A DNA stretch of 6,482 nt. Origin: Akkermansia muciniphila (lineage in GTDB: Bacteria; Verrucomicrobiota; Verrucomicrobiia; Verrucomicrobiales; V1-33). The DNA is taken from positions 1 to 6,482 of the forward strand of contig CALQKQ020000220.1 of assembly GCA_943331195.2 (NCBI GenBank), given 5' to 3'. This document shows, one piece after another, positions 1 to 6,019 of this stretch. The notes under the pieces were generated by a model. The model was given only the letters and a program-made list of their open reading frames with translations. It was not told the DNA's origin and made no database searches. Each line of letters opens with the position of its first letter. Within the stretch, counting starts at the first letter, position 1. The position numbers were made by a program, and so were the translations under genes.

Positions 1-82
1 AAACTGCAGACCAGCACCCACCCGCGTCCGATCCCCGAAAAAGGAGTCGGCCATCCCCTGACGAATCTCTACATCTCCCTCC
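1..82. other. Edge region upstream of the MFS gene, neighbouring gene unresolved
   Basis: No complete gene fits here. Two readings are possible. On the plus strand, one frame is open from the left edge to a TGA at 59-61 and could be the last 19 codons of a gene lying 21 bases before the MFS start, as in an operon. On the minus strand, an ATG at 54-52 opens a frame to the window edge that reads MADSFFGDRTRVGAGLQF, with G-rich third positions like the other minus-strand genes. That would be a divergent gene only 28 bases from the MFS ATG. No SD sequence or convincing sigma-70 promoter is visible. I cannot choose between the two. Confidence 0.3.
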
Positions 83-1339
83 ATGCCTCTCACCCCTCCC
101 TTGCCGCGCGGCGCCCTCCTAGCTCTAGCGGCAGCCTTTCTCGGGTGGTTATTCGATGGTTTTGAAATTGGCCTCTTCCCCCTCATCGCCCGGCCCGCCC
201 TCCTCTCCATGCTCGGCCCCGGCGGCGAGGGGGACATCGGCCTGTGGATGGGCCGGATTACCGCCGCCTTTCTGCTAGGCGCCGCCCTCGGCGGCGTGGC
301 CTTTGGTTGGCTCGGCGACCGCGTCGGCCGGGTGCGCGCGATGTCCCTTAGCATTCTGTGTTATTCCCTTTTTAGCGGTGCCGCATTCTTGGCGGCCGAT
401 CCCTGGCATCTCGCCCTCTTCCGCTTCGCCGCCGCCATCGGCATGGGCGGCGAATGGGCCCTCGGCGTCGCCCTCGTCATGGAAGTGTGGCCCGAAAACC
501 ACCGCCCCTGGCTCGCCGGAGCCATCGGGGCCGCCGCCAATATCGGCATGGCCTTGGTCGGTGTCGTCGCTCAAATCTGGCCCGTCACTCCAGACTCCTG
601 GCGCTGGATGTTTCTCATCGGAGCCTCCCCGGCTCTCCTAACTTTTGCCATTCGCCTCTTTGTTCCGGAATCCGAGCGCTGGCAGCACGCTCGCGATGCC
701 GCAACCTCCCTAGCAGCCTCCTCACCCGCTTCTCCTCTGCGCACCATCCTCCAGCCGCCCTTGTTAAGGCGCACCCTGGTCGGAATTGCCCTAACTTCAG
801 TCGCTCTCATCGGCACCTGGGGATCCGTGCAATGGATTCCCCTATGGGCTGACCAACTCACGGCGGGTGCCGCCAAAGGAGCCAATGCCACCACTCAGAC
901 CATCTCCTCCCTCGGTGCCACCTTGGGCAGCCTCATGGCCCCTATTCTGCTAGGCAAGGTGACGCGCCGCTTCGGCTACAGCGTCCTCTGCGTCCTGTCC
1001 CTGGTGGCCTGCGCCATCCTTTTTCGCACCCAAACCGCCTACGGCCCGCCTTTTTTAAGCTTCGTTTTCCTCACCGGTCTCAGCACCGCCGCTTTCTATG
1101 GCTGGTTTCCTCTCTATTTGCCAGAACTCTTCCCCACCCGAGTCCGCGCCACCGGACAAGGACTCTGCTTCAACGCCGGCCGCATCGTCGCCGCCGCCGG
1201 TGCCCTCACCAGCGGTCAACTCGTCGCCCACTATGGCGGCTATCCCCAAATGGGCGCCGTCATCACCCTCGTCTATCTCCTCGGCCTCGGCATCATCTGG
1301 CTCGCCCCCGAAACCCAAGGCCAATCCCTCCCAGATTAG
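83..1339 (+). CDS. MFS transporter, organic-acid/sugar-acid:H+ symporter type
   Basis: This is an inner-membrane secondary carrier of the major facilitator superfamily, 418 residues, the usual length for a 12-helix MFS protein. Helix 1 (about residues 11-33) carries the GWLFDGFEIGLF stretch (21-32), a charged D-G-[FY]-E signature of the organic-acid/sialate/aromatic-acid symporters. The loop 2-3 motif is GWLGDRVGRVR (75-85). RFAAAIGMGGEW (114-125) matches the helix-4 'R-x3-G-x-GGEW' motif of that group, and PESERW (195-200) closes the N-terminal half. The second half has LFPTRVRATGQG (349-360), also typical, and the protein ends just after PET (409-411). The ATG at 83 starts immediately before helix 1. 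The leader has no SD and is pyrimidine-rich. The enolase-superfamily gene follows after 14 bases, so the two are probably co-transcribed and the carrier probably imports that enzyme's substrate (inference). The exact substrate cannot be assigned. Confidence 0.9.
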   Translation: MPLTPPLPRGALLALAAAFLGWLFDGFEIGLFPLIARPALLSMLGPGGEGDIGLWMGRITAAFLLGAALGGVAFGWLGDRVGRVRAMSLSILCYSLFSGAAFLAADPWHLALFRFAAAIGMGGEWALGVALVMEVWPENHRPWLAGAIGAAANIGMALVGVVAQIWPVTPDSWRWMFLIGASPALLTFAIRLFVPESERWQHARDAATSLAASSPASPLRTILQPPLLRRTLVGIALTSVALIGTWGSVQWIPLWADQLTAGAAKGANATTQTISSLGATLGSLMAPILLGKVTRRFGYSVLCVLSLVACAILFRTQTAYGPPFLSFVFLTGLSTAAFYGWFPLYLPELFPTRVRATGQGLCFNAGRIVAAAGALTSGQLVAHYGGYPQMGAVITLVYLLGLGIIWLAPETQGQSLPD

Positions 1340-1353
1340 CCTCCCCCCTCCCC

Positions 1354-2748
1354 ATGTCCGCCCTCCCCATCCATGTCGTCGACGCCGCCCTCTATTTCCT
1401 CCCCGTGCACACCCGCGTGCCCCTCAAATTCGGCACCGAGACCCTAACAGAGGTTACCTGCGCCCGGGTCCGCCTGGTCGTCGAAACCGCCGTCGGCCGC
1501 AGCGCCATCGGCTGGGGCGAAACCCCCCTCAGCGTGCAGTGGGTCTGGCCTTCCCCCCTGCCCTATGCCGAACGCCTCCAGGCCTTGCAGGACTTCTGCG
1601 GCCGCTTGGCCCAAGCCTGGCGCCGTTTTGATGCCTCCGGCCACGCCCTCGAGGTCGGCTATGATTTTCTCGAACACCGCCTCCCCGACCTCCTCCGCCA
1701 ATGCAATGCCGCCCGCCCCCCCGAGGCCCCCATGCCCTACCTCGCCGCCCTCGCCTGCGCCGCAGCCTTCGACCTCGCCCTCCACGACGCCTGCGGCCAC
1801 GCCCTAGCACTTCCTATTTACCAAACCTACGCCCCCCCCTTCCTCACCCGTGATTTAGCCTCCTATCTCACGCCCGCCGCCGACCGGGCCCACGACCTTT
1901 CCTTCCAAGGCCTTTACCCAGCCGACTTCCTCCGCCCCCAGCGCCGCGACACCCTGCTCGCCTGGCACCTCGTCGGCGGACTCGATCCCCTAGACGCCAG
2001 CGACCTCAGCGGAGCCGAACCCCGCGATGGACACCCCGTCACCCTCGTCGATTGGATCGCCCAAGACGGCTTGCGGGCCCTCAAAATCAAGCTCTGCGGG
2101 CACGACCCCGCCTGGGATTGGGACCGCCTCCTCCGCGTCGGCCGCCTCGCCCTCGCTCACGAGGTGCTCTGGCTATCCGCTGACTTCAATTGCACCGTCA
2201 CGGACCCCGCCTATGTCACCGAAATCCTCGACCGCCTCCGCGACGAGGAACCGCGCGTCTTCGCGCTGCTGCTCTATGTGGAGCAACCTTTTCCCTACGA
2301 ACTCGATGCGCACCCTCTCGCTGTACATTCAGTTAGCGCGCGCCGCTCCTTGTTTCTCGACGAAAGCGCCCACGACTGGCGCCAGATCCGCCGGGGCCGC
2401 GAACTGGGCTGGACCGGCGTCGCCCTCAAAACCTGCAAAACCCAAACCGGTGCCCTCTTGAGCCTCTGCTGGGCCCAAGCCCATGGCATGACCCTGATGG
2501 TCCAGGACCTCACCAATCCCATGCTGGCCCAAATCCCCCACTGCCTCCTCGCCGCCCACGCCCACACCATCGCCGGAGTCGAGACCAACTCCATGCAGTT
2601 CTATCCAGAGGCCTCCGCCCCCGAAGCCGCCGTCCATCCCGGCCTCTACCGCCGCCGCCACGGATCCATTAACCTAACATCCCTGCACGGCCCCGGTTTT
2701 GGCCTCCGCGCCGCCGAGATCCCACGCACCTTGCCCGCGCCCCTCTGA
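1354..2748 (+). CDS. Mandelate racemase/muconate lactonizing enzyme family protein (enolase superfamily)
   Basis: This is a cytoplasmic Mg-dependent enolase-superfamily enzyme of 464 residues. The family abstracts a proton alpha to a carboxylate and then racemizes, dehydrates or cycloisomerizes the substrate. The N-terminal capping domain covers about 1-155. The barrel residues of the muconate-lactonizing subgroup are all present: the K-x-K pair K244/K246 (LKIKL); metal ligands D277 (ADFN), E310 (YVEQPF) and D336 (LDES); and the opposite-face lysine K359 (ALKTCKTQTG). ETNSMQFYP (410-418) lies on the last barrel strands. Family members usually have about 350-400 residues. Much of the excess is a stretch at roughly 160-205 between the capping domain and the first barrel strand. 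The ATG at 1354 lies 14 bases after the MFS stop and has a CT-rich leader without SD. The pairing with an organic-acid carrier suggests acid-sugar or related carboxylate catabolism. The reaction is unknown; dipeptide epimerase and acid-sugar dehydratase are alternatives. Confidence 0.88.
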   Translation: MSALPIHVVDAALYFLPVHTRVPLKFGTETLTEVTCARVRLVVETAVGRSAIGWGETPLSVQWVWPSPLPYAERLQALQDFCGRLAQAWRRFDASGHALEVGYDFLEHRLPDLLRQCNAARPPEAPMPYLAALACAAAFDLALHDACGHALALPIYQTYAPPFLTRDLASYLTPAADRAHDLSFQGLYPADFLRPQRRDTLLAWHLVGGLDPLDASDLSGAEPRDGHPVTLVDWIAQDGLRALKIKLCGHDPAWDWDRLLRVGRLALAHEVLWLSADFNCTVTDPAYVTEILDRLRDEEPRVFALLLYVEQPFPYELDAHPLAVHSVSARRSLFLDESAHDWRQIRRGRELGWTGVALKTCKTQTGALLSLCWAQAHGMTLMVQDLTNPMLAQIPHCLLAAHAHTIAGVETNSMQFYPEASAPEAAVHPGLYRRRHGSINLTSLHGPGFGLRAAEIPRTLPAPL

Positions 2749-2752
2749 GCGC

Positions 2753-2798
2753 GGTGCCGCCGCCCCCGTCACCTCCCAGCCCAAAAGGCAGCGGCGCC
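2753..2798. terminator. Imperfect inverted repeat between convergent genes, possible bidirectional terminator
   Basis: Arms GGTGCCGCCGC (2753-2763) and GCAGCGGCGCC (2788-2798) pair over 11 positions with one G-U wobble and one C-A mismatch. They enclose a loop of 24 bases. The repeat fills the 49-base gap between the two convergent stop codons and touches the last base of the ABC gene. There is no T-tract on either side, so it is not a textbook intrinsic terminator. The position, more than the sequence, suggests the role. Confidence 0.35.
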
Positions 2799-3481
2799 TA
2801 ACTTTCGCTAAGAATGCCGTCCACCAGGCGGTAGCGCCGGGCCATGCGATCTGCTAGGGAAGGATCATGCGTGACCAGCACCAGGGCCGTTCCCTCCTCC
2901 GCATTCAATTCCATGAGCAAGTCCATCAGCCGACTAGCACTAGCCGCATCAAGGGCCCCGGTGGGTTCGTCGGCGAGGAGCAGCCCCGGCTCCCGAATCA
3001 AGGCCCGCACCACCGCCACCCGCTGGCGCTCCCCGCCAGATAGCTGCATCGGCTTTTTGTCAAGGTGCGCCCCCAGCCCCACCCGGTTGAGGAGGCGCCG
3101 CGCCCGCTCCAAAACCTTGGCGCGATCCGGCCGCTGCCTCCCTCCCAAGGTCGGAATGAGCACGTTCTCCAGGGCGCTGCACTGCGGCAACAAATGGTGC
3201 AATTGAAAAATGAAACCGAGGCGACTGGCCCGCAGGTCGCTGAGGGCCATCTCATCGCGGTATGGCACCTCCGCGCCAAACAATTTGACCGTGCCACTGT
3301 CAGGCTCATCAAGCGTTCCTAGCAGGTTGAGAACGGTGCTCTTGCCGCACCCGCTTGAGCCGGAAATCGACAGGGTTTCCCCCGCCGCCACGGACAAATC
3401 CAACCCAGTGAGGACGCGCTGTTCGGGCCCGCCCGGGGCAGCCCGATAGGCTTTGGTGACGTTGTGAAGTTCTGCAATCAT
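2798..3481 (-). CDS. ABC transporter ATP-binding protein, LolD/MacB type
   Basis: This is the cytoplasmic ATPase subunit of an ABC transporter, 227 residues, the normal length for the LolD/MacB/FtsE branch. These ATPases power extraction or extrusion of lipoproteins, peptides or amphiphiles by a partner with a large periplasmic domain. Walker A is GSSGCGKST (41-49), the Q-loop glutamine is Q93 in FIFQLHHLLP, the ABC signature is LSGGERQRV (147-155), Walker B is LLLADE (167-172, catalytic E172), the D-loop is GALD (175-178) and the switch histidine is H205 in VTHD. The phrase LGFIFQLHHLLP is characteristic of LolD-like proteins. The ATG overlaps the stop of the upstream ligase gene by 4 bases (ATGA), so translation is probably coupled. 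No permease gene lies in the window: downstream is the convergent gene end, and the only other membrane protein on this strand is EamA-like. The partner must be encoded elsewhere, or the role is unusual. The transported substrate is unknown, so no symbol is given. Confidence 0.9.
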   Translation of the reverse strand: MIAELHNVTKAYRAAPGGPEQRVLTGLDLSVAAGETLSISGSSGCGKSTVLNLLGTLDEPDSGTVKLFGAEVPYRDEMALSDLRASRLGFIFQLHHLLPQCSALENVLIPTLGGRQRPDRAKVLERARRLLNRVGLGAHLDKKPMQLSGGERQRVAVVRALIREPGLLLADEPTGALDAASASRLMDLLMELNAEEGTALVLVTHDPSLADRMARRYRLVDGILSES

Positions 3482-4770
3482 CGGAGTTCTTTTATCCAGC
3501 GGCGGGCTTTAAATTCGAAGCGAGGCAAGGTGCCCTGCGGCACCACCTCCACATCCATGCGCAACTGGAAGGTGTCGCGCAAGGCCAGCGCAATCCGCTC
3601 CGCCACCGCCGCGGAATCGCGCACGCTGAGGGGCACTTCCACCACCAGCTTCAAGTCGAGCAGCGCGCCCTGCCTCACTTCGCGCACCTGGTATTCCACC
3701 ACCTCGGCAAAGCGGCGCAACACCCCGTCCACCGCGCTAGGATAAATATTGACCCCGCGCACGCAAATCATGTCGTCAAGGCGCCCCAGAATGCCGCCCT
3801 CCAAGCAAAGCCCCCCGTCCTCCCCATAACATTTTTTCACCAGATCGCCCGTGCGGTAGCGCAGCATGGGACTTCCCAAGCGATGCAGCGTGCTCAGCAC
3901 CAACTCGCCCGTGGCCCCCTCCAAAACCTCGCGCCCCGTGGCCGGATCCAGCACTTCCGCAAAATAGGCGTCTTCTAACACCCGCAGGCGGCCCGCATCG
4001 CGGGGATCCTGGTAACTTACCGGACCCGTTTCGGTGAGTCCGTGGTGATCCAAAACCATGACCCCAGGCCAGAGCGCCTCAATGCGGGCCCGCACCTCGG
4101 GTTGGCTGCCCCCAGGTTCCCCCGCCACCACGATGCGCCGCAGCGCCCAAACCCCTTTGCGAAAGGCCTCACTTTGTTCCTTCATGGCACCCAAATGCAG
4201 CGCATACGTCGGCGTCGTGCAGATCACCGTGACCTCGTGGTCCAACATCAACTGCAGCCGTGCATTGGTGCTCATCCCACCGCCCGGAATCACCAGGCAG
4301 CCAATCCGGCTCGCCGCCTCAAAGGCGGTCCAAAATCCCAAAAAGGGTCCAAACGAAAAGGGGAAAAAAAGCCGATCTTCGCCCGGCTCGATGCCGAAGG
4401 CCTCAAAGATTTCCTGCCACAAATTGAGCATCCCACCCCAGTCGTCGCGGCTGTCCAACCAAGTTAGAGGAGGCCCCGTCGTGCCGCTGGTCTGACAAAA
4501 TCGGGTGTAGTTTTCCAGCGGGTACGTGTGGTTGGAACCATAGGGCGGAAAGTTTTCCCGGTCCTGCACCAGCAAGCGCTTCGTCATCAGCGGGCAGCGC
4601 TTGACGTAGTCGTCCAGCGAAGTCGCCACCGCGAAGTTCATCAGGCGCTTGCGATGAAATGCATTGGTCGTCTGCACCGTGTCCAGCAAGGCGCGCAACC
4701 GCTCCCATTGCCGCTGCCGGATAGCCAGGCGGAACCGATCGATTTCTTCGCTGCGCAACACGGCGTTCAT
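3478..4770 (-). CDS. Phenylacetate-CoA ligase (PaaK)-like AMP-forming acyl/aryl-CoA ligase family protein
   Basis: This is a member of the ANL adenylating superfamily, 430 residues from this ATG, the usual size of PaaK-like enzymes (about 430-440). Such enzymes activate a carboxylate with ATP and usually pass it to CoA. Numbering from the ATG, the P-loop is QTSGTTGPP (93-101), followed by FFPFSFGPFLGFW (135-147), PGGGMS (162-167), AGEPGGS (216-222), the A5-like DHHGLTE (241-247), LRYRTGD (303-309), GRLDDMICVRG (329-339) and a C-terminal LPRFEFKAR with the expected catalytic lysine at 421. The P-loop has no lysine after TTG, unlike classical PaaK. The rest matches a PaaK-like subfamily whose substrates are poorly defined, so phenylacetate is not implied. 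A TTG two codons upstream (4776) is an alternative start with a better-spaced SD-like AGGTGA. The EamA-like gene ends 7 bases before the ATG and the ABC gene overlaps the stop. Confidence 0.87.
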   Translation of the reverse strand: MNAVLRSEEIDRFRLAIRQRQWERLRALLDTVQTTNAFHRKRLMNFAVATSLDDYVKRCPLMTKRLLVQDRENFPPYGSNHTYPLENYTRFCQTSGTTGPPLTWLDSRDDWGGMLNLWQEIFEAFGIEPGEDRLFFPFSFGPFLGFWTAFEAASRIGCLVIPGGGMSTNARLQLMLDHEVTVICTTPTYALHLGAMKEQSEAFRKGVWALRRIVVAGEPGGSQPEVRARIEALWPGVMVLDHHGLTETGPVSYQDPRDAGRLRVLEDAYFAEVLDPATGREVLEGATGELVLSTLHRLGSPMLRYRTGDLVKKCYGEDGGLCLEGGILGRLDDMICVRGVNIYPSAVDGVLRRFAEVVEYQVREVRQGALLDLKLVVEVPLSVRDSAAVAERIALALRDTFQLRMDVEVVPQGTLPRFEFKARRWIKELR

Positions 4771-4777
4771 TAGCAAC

Positions 4778-5389
4778 CTAACTCACCTGCCAAGTCCGAG
4801 TGCTCACATCCACATAGCCAGGTGCCAGCGCCGGGCTGACCACCGCCGCCGCCGGAGCGGCCGCCGCACTCGCCTTGGGCGGCCCGGCATGTCCCAGAGG
4901 CCGGTATTTCATCACCATCGCCACCCCAGCCGCCGCCAGCAGCATCCCCATATAGAAAGGCCAGCGGGTCTCTCCCCACACCTGGTCCTTGGTCACACTA
5001 ACGATCGCATTGACGATCGGGGCCCCCGCGAAAACAATCGCCGGCACCAGCAACACCAAGCCCTTAGACTCCACCGGACCCCGCCCAGAACTCAAGGCCA
5101 TCAACAGAAAATACGCCCCCACCGCGCCCGCCAGACCAGCCAGCAAGCTCCACGTCAACCCACCCGAGGGAAACGTCATCGGCGTGCCCTTAGCCTTCAT
5201 CACCAGCATGGGACCCACAATCCCCACCACAAAATACGCCACCCCCACCATGAGAAAAGCCTTCATGCGCGAACCCACATCCGGCGGCCCCGCCGGATTC
5301 ATCAGCATGCTGCCCTTGTGCAGGAGCACACTATAGAGCCCCCAGCAAAGGACGGTGCCAAGGGCGTAGAGCAATGCGGTGTTATTCAT
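4778..5389 (-). CDS. EamA/DMT-like small integral membrane protein
   Basis: This is an inner-membrane protein of 203 residues from this ATG. About five hydrophobic helices are visible, near residues 4-22, 44-64, 77-99, 109-131 and 143-160. A hydrophilic Ala/Pro-rich tail (about 165-203) follows. The opening TALLYALGTVLCWGLYSVLLHKG and the LVLLVPAIVFAGAPIVNAI segment resemble drug/metabolite transporter (EamA) proteins. The length is about two thirds of a classical 10-helix EamA carrier, so it may dimerize or be a distinct subfamily. An in-frame GTG at 5404 would add five residues (MNPPK) and start 18 bases after the thioesterase stop; the ATG was preferred because it directly precedes helix 1. 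Neither start has an SD. The close spacing on both sides suggests co-transcription with the thioesterase and ligase. The transported substrate is unknown, and a non-transport membrane role is possible. Confidence 0.72.
   Translation of the reverse strand: MNNTALLYALGTVLCWGLYSVLLHKGSMLMNPAGPPDVGSRMKAFLMVGVAYFVVGIVGPMLVMKAKGTPMTFPSGGLTWSLLAGLAGAVGAYFLLMALSSGRGPVESKGLVLLVPAIVFAGAPIVNAIVSVTKDQVWGETRWPFYMGMLLAAAGVAMVMKYRPLGHAGPPKASAAAAPAAAVVSPALAPGYVDVSTRTWQVS
4783..4788 (-). promoter_or_regulatory. SD-like AGGTGA before the ligase gene
   Basis: AGGTGA on the minus strand lies 6 bases before a TTG at 4776 and 12 bases before the ATG at 4770. It lies within the 3' end of the upstream membrane-protein gene. 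Its spacing favours the TTG start, while codon strength favours the ATG. The two differ by only two residues. It is a weak match, but better than most leaders in this window. Confidence 0.35.
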
Positions 5390-5422
5390 TTTGGGAGGAT
5401 TCACAGAGGGATAGGTGGATGT

Positions 5423-5911
5423 TCAGGGAGGGAGTAGCGAGGAAGGAAAATCAGTCAGCGCTTCAGGATCAACGCAGGAAATACGTTCGCGAAATAGGTC
5501 AGGAATCGCCGTGGCCCGCATTTCTCGCGTCCCCGGCACCGCTACCACCGCCACCACCACCAATTCCCCCCGCGCCGCCAGCACCCGCGCTCCAGGGTCG
5601 TCAGGATGTTTCCAAAACCTAAACTGGTAGCGAATCGCCTTGCTCCGCATCTCCGCCACAAGCAGTTCGACCTCGAACTCCTCCTCAAAAAGAAGCGGTT
5701 GGCGATACTCCGCCGAGGCCTTCAGCCGCGGCCAGCCAGTGCTGGTATCGCTGGCCCCCTGCTGCAAGGGATGCACCGAGAGCCCCAGCGAGCGGTAAAA
5801 GGCGTGCTCCGCTTCCTCCATCCAACGGAAAAAGTTGGAAAAATGGGCAATCCCCGCCAAATCCGTCTCCGCAAAGCAGACGCGTTGGCGATGAAAGTAG
5901 CGATGGGACAT
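5423..5911 (-). CDS. Acyl-CoA thioesterase, 4-hydroxybenzoyl-CoA thioesterase/YbgC-like hotdog fold
   Basis: This is a cytoplasmic hotdog-fold thioesterase of 162 residues from the chosen ATG, typical for the family (about 130-160). It would hydrolyse an acyl- or aryl-CoA thioester. The active-site segment is FAETDLAGIAHFSNFFRWMEEAEHA (residues 13-37, written here only as a landmark), with the catalytic aspartate at D17, followed by the long central helix. KASAEYRQPLLFEEEFEVE (64-82) and GELVVVAVVAV (115-125) are the core strands, and IPDLFRERI (136-144) is the usual C-terminal helix. The family match begins at MSHRYFHRQRVCF, so the ATG at 5911 was chosen. The frame stays open upstream to a GTG at 6013 (34 more residues, low-complexity and Arg/Gly-rich), which I consider unlikely. 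The related hydrolase MenI (DHNA-CoA thioesterase, menaquinone synthesis) has the same fold and cannot be excluded. The neighbouring CoA ligase suggests that the pair may act on the same acyl group (inference). Confidence 0.85.
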   Translation of the reverse strand: MSHRYFHRQRVCFAETDLAGIAHFSNFFRWMEEAEHAFYRSLGLSVHPLQQGASDTSTGWPRLKASAEYRQPLLFEEEFEVELLVAEMRSKAIRYQFRFWKHPDDPGARVLAARGELVVVAVVAVPGTREMRATAIPDLFRERISCVDPEALTDFPSSLLPP

Positions 5912-5958
5912 GGCGAAGGAAAACTTCCCACTGCTTCCCCCGACCCATCCGCGACGCA

Positions 5959-5977
5959 AGCGCCAAGCGCTCCTCCT
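5959..5977 (-). promoter_or_regulatory. Isolated AGGAGGA with adjoining small hairpin before the thioesterase gene
   Basis: On the minus strand AGGAGGA (5977-5971) leads into AGCGC-TTG-GCGCT (5971-5959), a perfect 5-bp stem with a 3-base loop. This is the only strong SD in the window. The TTG in the loop, 5 bases after AGGAGG, is in the wrong frame for the thioesterase. The next in-frame candidate is a TTG at 5959, 12 bases away, and the preferred ATG (5911) is about 60 bases away. It may be a leader element, a remnant, or chance. Confidence 0.25.
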
Positions 5978-6019
5978 GACAGTCGGCGGAACCTCCGCCA
6001 CCTGACTTGCCACAACCGC

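Noticed and set aside
454..852. 132-codon Arg/His-rich frame inside the MFS gene
   Set aside because: Same-strand shadow frame; the MFS frame contains the helices and motifs.
3478..3481. Overlap of ligase stop and ABC start as a possible frameshift fusion
   Set aside because: Both proteins are full length with normal ends; ATGA overlap is ordinary translational coupling.
2798..5389. LolD-type ATPase and EamA-like protein as subunits of one ABC transporter
   Set aside because: EamA-like proteins are secondary carriers without the coupling helices of ABC permeases, and the ligase gene lies between the two.
4664..5437. 257-codon open frame on the plus strand
   Set aside because: It lies antisense to the ligase start and the EamA-like gene, has Arg/His/Pro-rich composition without any recognisable domain, and arises from the strand-biased codon use of the real genes.
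5541..5563. ACC/GCC triplet repeat resembling a microsatellite
   Set aside because: It encodes the VVVAVVAV core beta-strand expected at this place in the hotdog thioesterase, so it is explained by coding.
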